Position numbers and translations under genes: made by a program. The notes under the pieces were generated by a model. It searched no databases. It saw nothing but the letters and a program-made list of their open reading frames with translations, and was not told the DNA's origin. From Rachycentron canadum (taxonomy: Eukaryota > Chordata > Actinopteri > Carangiformes > Rachycentridae): 64,000 bases of DNA. The stretch is from positions 9,108,269-9,172,268 of the forward strand of contig CM076650.1 in NCBI GenBank assembly GCA_038496675.1, in the 5' to 3' direction. Each line of letters begins with the position of its first letter. Within the stretch, counting starts at the first letter, position 1. Below, in pieces: positions 59,801 through 64,000 of the stretch.

Positions 59801-62024
59801 TCTTCAAGAGATCTTGAGGGTCACTGTTATGAAAACCAGAAGTAGAATTATTTTATGCTCCACAGCATCATATGTTGTAGTTTCTGTAGTGAGTGAAAGG
59901 AAACAATGGGTTATTAAATATGACTCAGTTCCATGAAAGGAGGTGAGGTGTACAACAATAGCTGCCCCAGTTCATGGCTCTTAAGAGGTTTTGGTAAAAT
60001 ACAGAGCAGAAATAAGGGGAATACTGTGTAGTTGACATAAATATGTCCACAGGGGACAGCAAGGCCTCCCATAACATACAAAGCACTTACTGATCTGACA
60101 GCCACGAGTGCAGAAACTGGGTCTGCAAAGTGCTTCTACTCCCACAGGTGCAAACAGTGTGCTGACCCCCCTTCATCTAACTGGAGCTATATTCACAACC
60201 TATTGATCACTCAAACCCTGGAGAAATTTTAATTTGTTTGAGAAAAAAGAGGAAGAAAATATGATTTGTCTCTAGCTAACAGTGAAAACAGATACAGGTA
60301 AATAAAAACAAACACACAATGCAACACATGCAGGGGTCTTTTAAATGCATTGTGTATCCCTGAAGTGGTGTTTCTCTTCTTCAAATGAAAAGATGGAATG
60401 ACAGCCCAAGATCAGTGACTTGAAAATTTTCATAGTTTTAAGTATTCATGAATCTAAACTTGGATTGATATTAGATAAGAGTAAAGAAAGCTTACTATGT
60501 TCACAGTAAAATTTAGGTTAACTGTCAAAACATGTATTTGTCTGTGTTTTTAACTTCTGGATTGCCATTTTTTTTTTTTTTAAGAAATGCAGACATTACT
60601 TATGACATGTTGGACAAGCTACATCTTTTTAGCTTTAAGAAATGCACATATGAGTAAATTCTGTATAAACATTTACAGGCATTGTGAATGCTTTTTATTC
60701 AGTTCAGTTTCATATGAATCCTTCAAACAGGAAAAATGACTTACTGTATTTTTTATTGTAGATATATATACATGTGGTAGTGATATGAGTGATTACCAGC
60801 CAACACAGAGCCATCAGTATTCGCTGCAATGTGCAGTGTAAAAACTGTGGAGGCAAGCCACATCTTTTATAGATGTCAAGGACTGGCTGCCAAATTGTCC
60901 CAGTGGCCCACTGTTCCGACTGTGTTAGGCTCTTCACCTAATATCACTGAACCATTTCTTACATGACAATGGATTTCCCAGGACTGTGGTAACATTGTAA
61001 GTGTAGGTGTTCTGTCCCAAGCTAATTTAATCTAAGGTGCCATATATCCACTTGTGATTCTGCACCGACAGCAAAAGGACATTAGTGTCCTCTGGGGAGA
61101 AGCTTTGGTGGTGTATCAACTCTGGACTGTTCCAATATTACAACTTGTTACAGCATCCAGCTTTGAAAAGGAAGGACAGTGGATGATTTGATTGGCTCTA
61201 CAAAGAAAAGGTCACTGTAGTGTTCTTGATCTCATCGTGTTTCTGCTACACAGCTGCGACGTGTTCCTTTGGCAACAAATTTAGCAATGGTCACTTCACT
61301 TACACACAAAAGATGTGCCCGTTGTTGGGGAAAAAAAAAAGTATTCCTTTTTTTGTCTAAACTGCATCATACATAGCCTAGTGTAGTGTTATTTTGTTCA
61401 ACCTAATTGTTGATTATTTTAGACCTTCGAGATGTTAAAATCCTGATCTTTTCCTTGTTGGAGGTTATGACAGATAAGATTGTGACAGTCTGCTACTGCA
61501 GGGAAACTTTATCTGGGTGAAGAACACACATGCTGGTGAACACCTGTACTCAGCTGCTTCTGTGGTGTTATACTGTACTACTAAAGTGCTTAATTAAACC
61601 AGCCTTACTGCTTGGTTGGTGAGGCAGCAGCACAGATAAGGCGCAGCTGGAGGACAGCAGCAACCCTGTAATGGTCTGTGATTCCCCTTCACCTGGGCAT
61701 ATGAGTCATAACAAAACAGGCTTGATTCTAGGTCACATCCATCTCTGAAAGAATACGGCTGCAAGTCTGATACTCAGCCTAAAATTAGCTAAATATTTCC
61801 ATCTTCAAATGAAAACGCTAGATCTATTTTTTGCTCTATCAAATGATTAGCTCATATATTGTTGAGTTGTAAGTCTCTTCCCTCAAGATTTAAACCTGAT
61901 CTAAGAACAAAAAATTAAATTCTCCAACTGTACTTAGCCTGTTTTTTATGCACAGTTTCTCACTGAGGCAATCAATTGTATCACAATAAAAGCATTGCAA
62001 ATGGAAGCACTCAGCTGTGCTGTC
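59801..62024. other. non-coding DNA, no recognised element
   Basis: Only short frames are present. Poly-T lies at 60570-60582 and poly-A at 61329-61339. The part at 61030-61300 has moderate GC without recognised content. Confidence 0.45.
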
Positions 62025-62048
62025 TTTTTTTTTTTTTTTTTTTTTTTT
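62025..62048 (+). repeat. 24-T homopolymer
   Basis: An uninterrupted run of 24 T. It makes the Phe-run and Lys-run in frames across it meaningless. Confidence 0.95.
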
Positions 62049-62363
62049 GATACAATGGGAGTTGGCGAATTTAGAAATTTTAAAATCACTCACAATATGT
62101 TGGCCTTTAAAGTGTTTTACTTTAACCCAGGGACAAACATGTACACAAACACTCATGTGAAAAACCATTCACAGTTGGTCTTCATAGACAAACAATACAC
62201 ACTTGTGCACACACTGTCCCCCTGGCCATACTCGCCATCACTCAGAGTTATGGTGGCTACACTGGGCCTTCCGGAGCAGCCACAGACTCATCCCCATAGA
62301 CCTGTCGTACATGGTTCAGTGCCTCATTTTCAATTGTTCTTTAGACCCTCATAAATCACCCTT

Positions 62364-62364
<1 letters not shown>

Positions 62365-62399
<35 letters not shown>

Positions 62400-62431
62400 C
62401 AGCGTGTGTGTGTGTGACAGCGTGTGTGTGT
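62365..62431 (+). repeat. interrupted (GT)n microsatellite
   Basis: About 17 GT units, then ACAGC, about seven GT units, ACAGC again, and about five more. The same interruption occurring twice suggests duplication of an interrupted unit by slippage. Confidence 0.93.
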
Positions 62432-62479
62432 TTCCACATGTTATGATCTTTACCAGCTTGTTCACACATTAGCAATGTG

Positions 62480-64000
62480 GATAACTTGACCCCCAAGCAT
62501 GCACCTGCCATGTTCCTCTTCATTAACACCTTTCAGCCGACTGTTAAAGGCTGACTTATTTGAACCTGCAAAGAGATTTTTTTTTTCTTCTTTAACATTT
62601 CCCCTTCATGGTGAATTTTCACTGTCTCTACACGCTCTGATCTTCATTGATAAATTTTTCAGCCTCTGCCAGCTCTGCATTCCCACACTGTTGGCACTCC
62701 TCATTTCCATATCACCATGTCTCACTAATCAGCCCACTTCCTGCCTTCTATGAAACTGCTGGTTGTTCTTATCCTGATTTTTATATTTCTGTCTTGATTC
62801 TGTCATGGCAGCTGTGTTAATTTCTCTCAGCGCAGCTGCCATTGCCAAGGTGCTACTTAATTTACTCATATTTTCAATCCCATCCAGTTTTTGGATGAGC
62901 AGCAGATAATGAACTAGGACCAGAGGAATCCTAATAACCTATGGAACATTATTTGGATGTTAAATAGTTGCTCCTGGAAACAGCAGCTGTCATCGCAGTA
63001 GTATAAATATGGCTATTGGCCTGTGTACACCTTAGTTCCAACATTTGGCTCACAGTTTGGTTGGTTAGGGTTTTTTGCTTCTGTTTATTCCCCACATCCT
63101 CTACTTAGATGTCATTTTTACCTTTAGCAGCTGCTGGTTATTGTTAGTGTATTCAATGTTTTCAGCCTTATTCCGGTGCCATTCTCCGCTCCAAAATCCA
63201 TCTGTCTTCACATCCAAGGAGTAAGTTTTGCATAATGCTGCTGGTGGAGTTTTTCTTTTCATGTGCCTCCACTCTTTAGTGCTCTCCAATAGGATAAAAC
63301 GTCTCATCTGGCTTATGTGGGCCCTTAAATCCTCATCCCAGGCTGAACCCTTTTCTCTTTTGGCTTTGAATAGCCCTTTGGCCTTGTATCACAAGTTGGG
63401 TATATCTGTTCTTTCCAGTTTTTCTCCATATCTGCCCTCCTCTTGAGAGTTACAGTAATATCTCATCAAAAATTTAACTACATGTCAGGGGTTCATGGGC
63501 CATGTGGTGACCACAAGAACCGTTTTTCTTTGGGGACTTTGTTTTCCTCATCTCTTTTGTTCTGTTTCTAACATTGCTTGTGTTGAATTTGAACTCTTAA
63601 AAATGAAATTCAGTCTTACACAAGCTGCCTCTTTGTATCATTGGGCCATTCACTTACCCTAGCATTTAATTGGTTAGGGTAGAGTCATCACTTCTCCCAC
63701 AGAAAATGGCTATCGAGGGCAGCATCAGATTGAATAATGGAGTGGCATGGAAATGCCCATTTAATCTCAATATCAAGCAAAGATTTTACAACAGTGTCAC
63801 TAATCTAGAGCACCTCAATAAGGGAGGGGCACGTACAGCGCTGTCACTTTCCCCACCCAGATTTATCCTGGAGACCTGCCAGTTATCAGACCAACCCTTC
63901 CCCAGCATTGTTAGAGCATAAAGAGACTGTTAGAGTGACAAAATATTTTCCAGCACTGATTCTCCAAGTCTTCATCAAAGATTAATGTCTTTGTCTTATT
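62480..64000. other. non-coding DNA with possible conserved blocks
   Basis: No gene is recognised. The parts at 62800-63030 and 63650-63920 are repeat-free and of even composition, which might mean conserved non-coding sequence. The 83-codon frame at 63670-63921 is unrecognised. Confidence 0.35.

Noticed and set aside
62365..62431. CRISPR-like regular spacing
   Set aside because: It is an interrupted GT microsatellite in a vertebrate sequence with no spacers.

Overview
This window looks like a piece of a ray-finned (teleost) fish nuclear genome, probably a percomorph. The case rests on the mix of old mobile elements: three different degraded Tc1-like transposons, a Tx1-type LINE, an L2/CR1-like LINE, an RTE-type LINE scrap, a tRNA-derived SINE opening with the 'gccccggtggctca' head, hAT-like non-autonomous elements, and several dispersed modules I know as repeats of fish genomes. 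Base composition is AT-rich and CpG-poor, with long CA/GT, AT and poly-T tracts, and one 400-N assembly gap sits inside an AT microsatellite. Family names come from recognition by eye, with no database search.

Gene content is very low. The one place that looks like a gene start is about 1.02-1.58 kb. It is a local CpG-rich stretch holding three CCAAT boxes and an ETS-type CCGGAAGT site, followed by a candidate first coding exon on the + strand (1408-1578) that ends in a good splice donor. I do not recognise the protein. I could not find a convincing second exon, so most of the window is best read as a very large first intron or as intergenic DNA. Nearly every other open frame is chance, low complexity or transposon-derived.

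Layout: 0-1 kb, AT-rich, nothing recognised. 1.0-1.6 kb, promoter and candidate exon. 1.6-10 kb, unannotated DNA with two dispersed-repeat fragments. 10.1-11.0 kb, Tc1-like element on the minus strand. 15.05-15.98 kb, second Tc1-like element. 20.06-21.23 kb, hAT-like element followed by a third Tc1-like fragment. 24.94-25.39 kb, AT repeat with the gap. 27.3-30.2 kb, repeat cluster holding a Tx1 LINE and a partly duplicated dispersed repeat. 30.9 kb, perfect 25-bp foldback. 31.1 kb, hAT-like repeat. 32-37 kb, possible conserved non-coding DNA, a hAT-like copy and the SINE. 40.5-41 kb, internally duplicated segment. 47.6 and 55.0 kb, further copies of the dispersed module seen at 29.7 kb. 54.6 kb, RTE scrap. 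56.7-59.8 kb, degraded L2/CR1-like LINE, interrupted at 59.1 kb by a non-autonomous element with a 9-bp target duplication. 60-64 kb, unannotated, possibly with conserved elements near 62.8-63.0 and 63.65-63.92 kb.

I found no operon, CRISPR array, rRNA or intact tRNA gene, and no sign of a new multi-gene system. The most noteworthy items are the unidentified promoter and first exon, the two perfect foldbacks near 29.8 and 30.9 kb, and the nested insertion with a readable target-site duplication.
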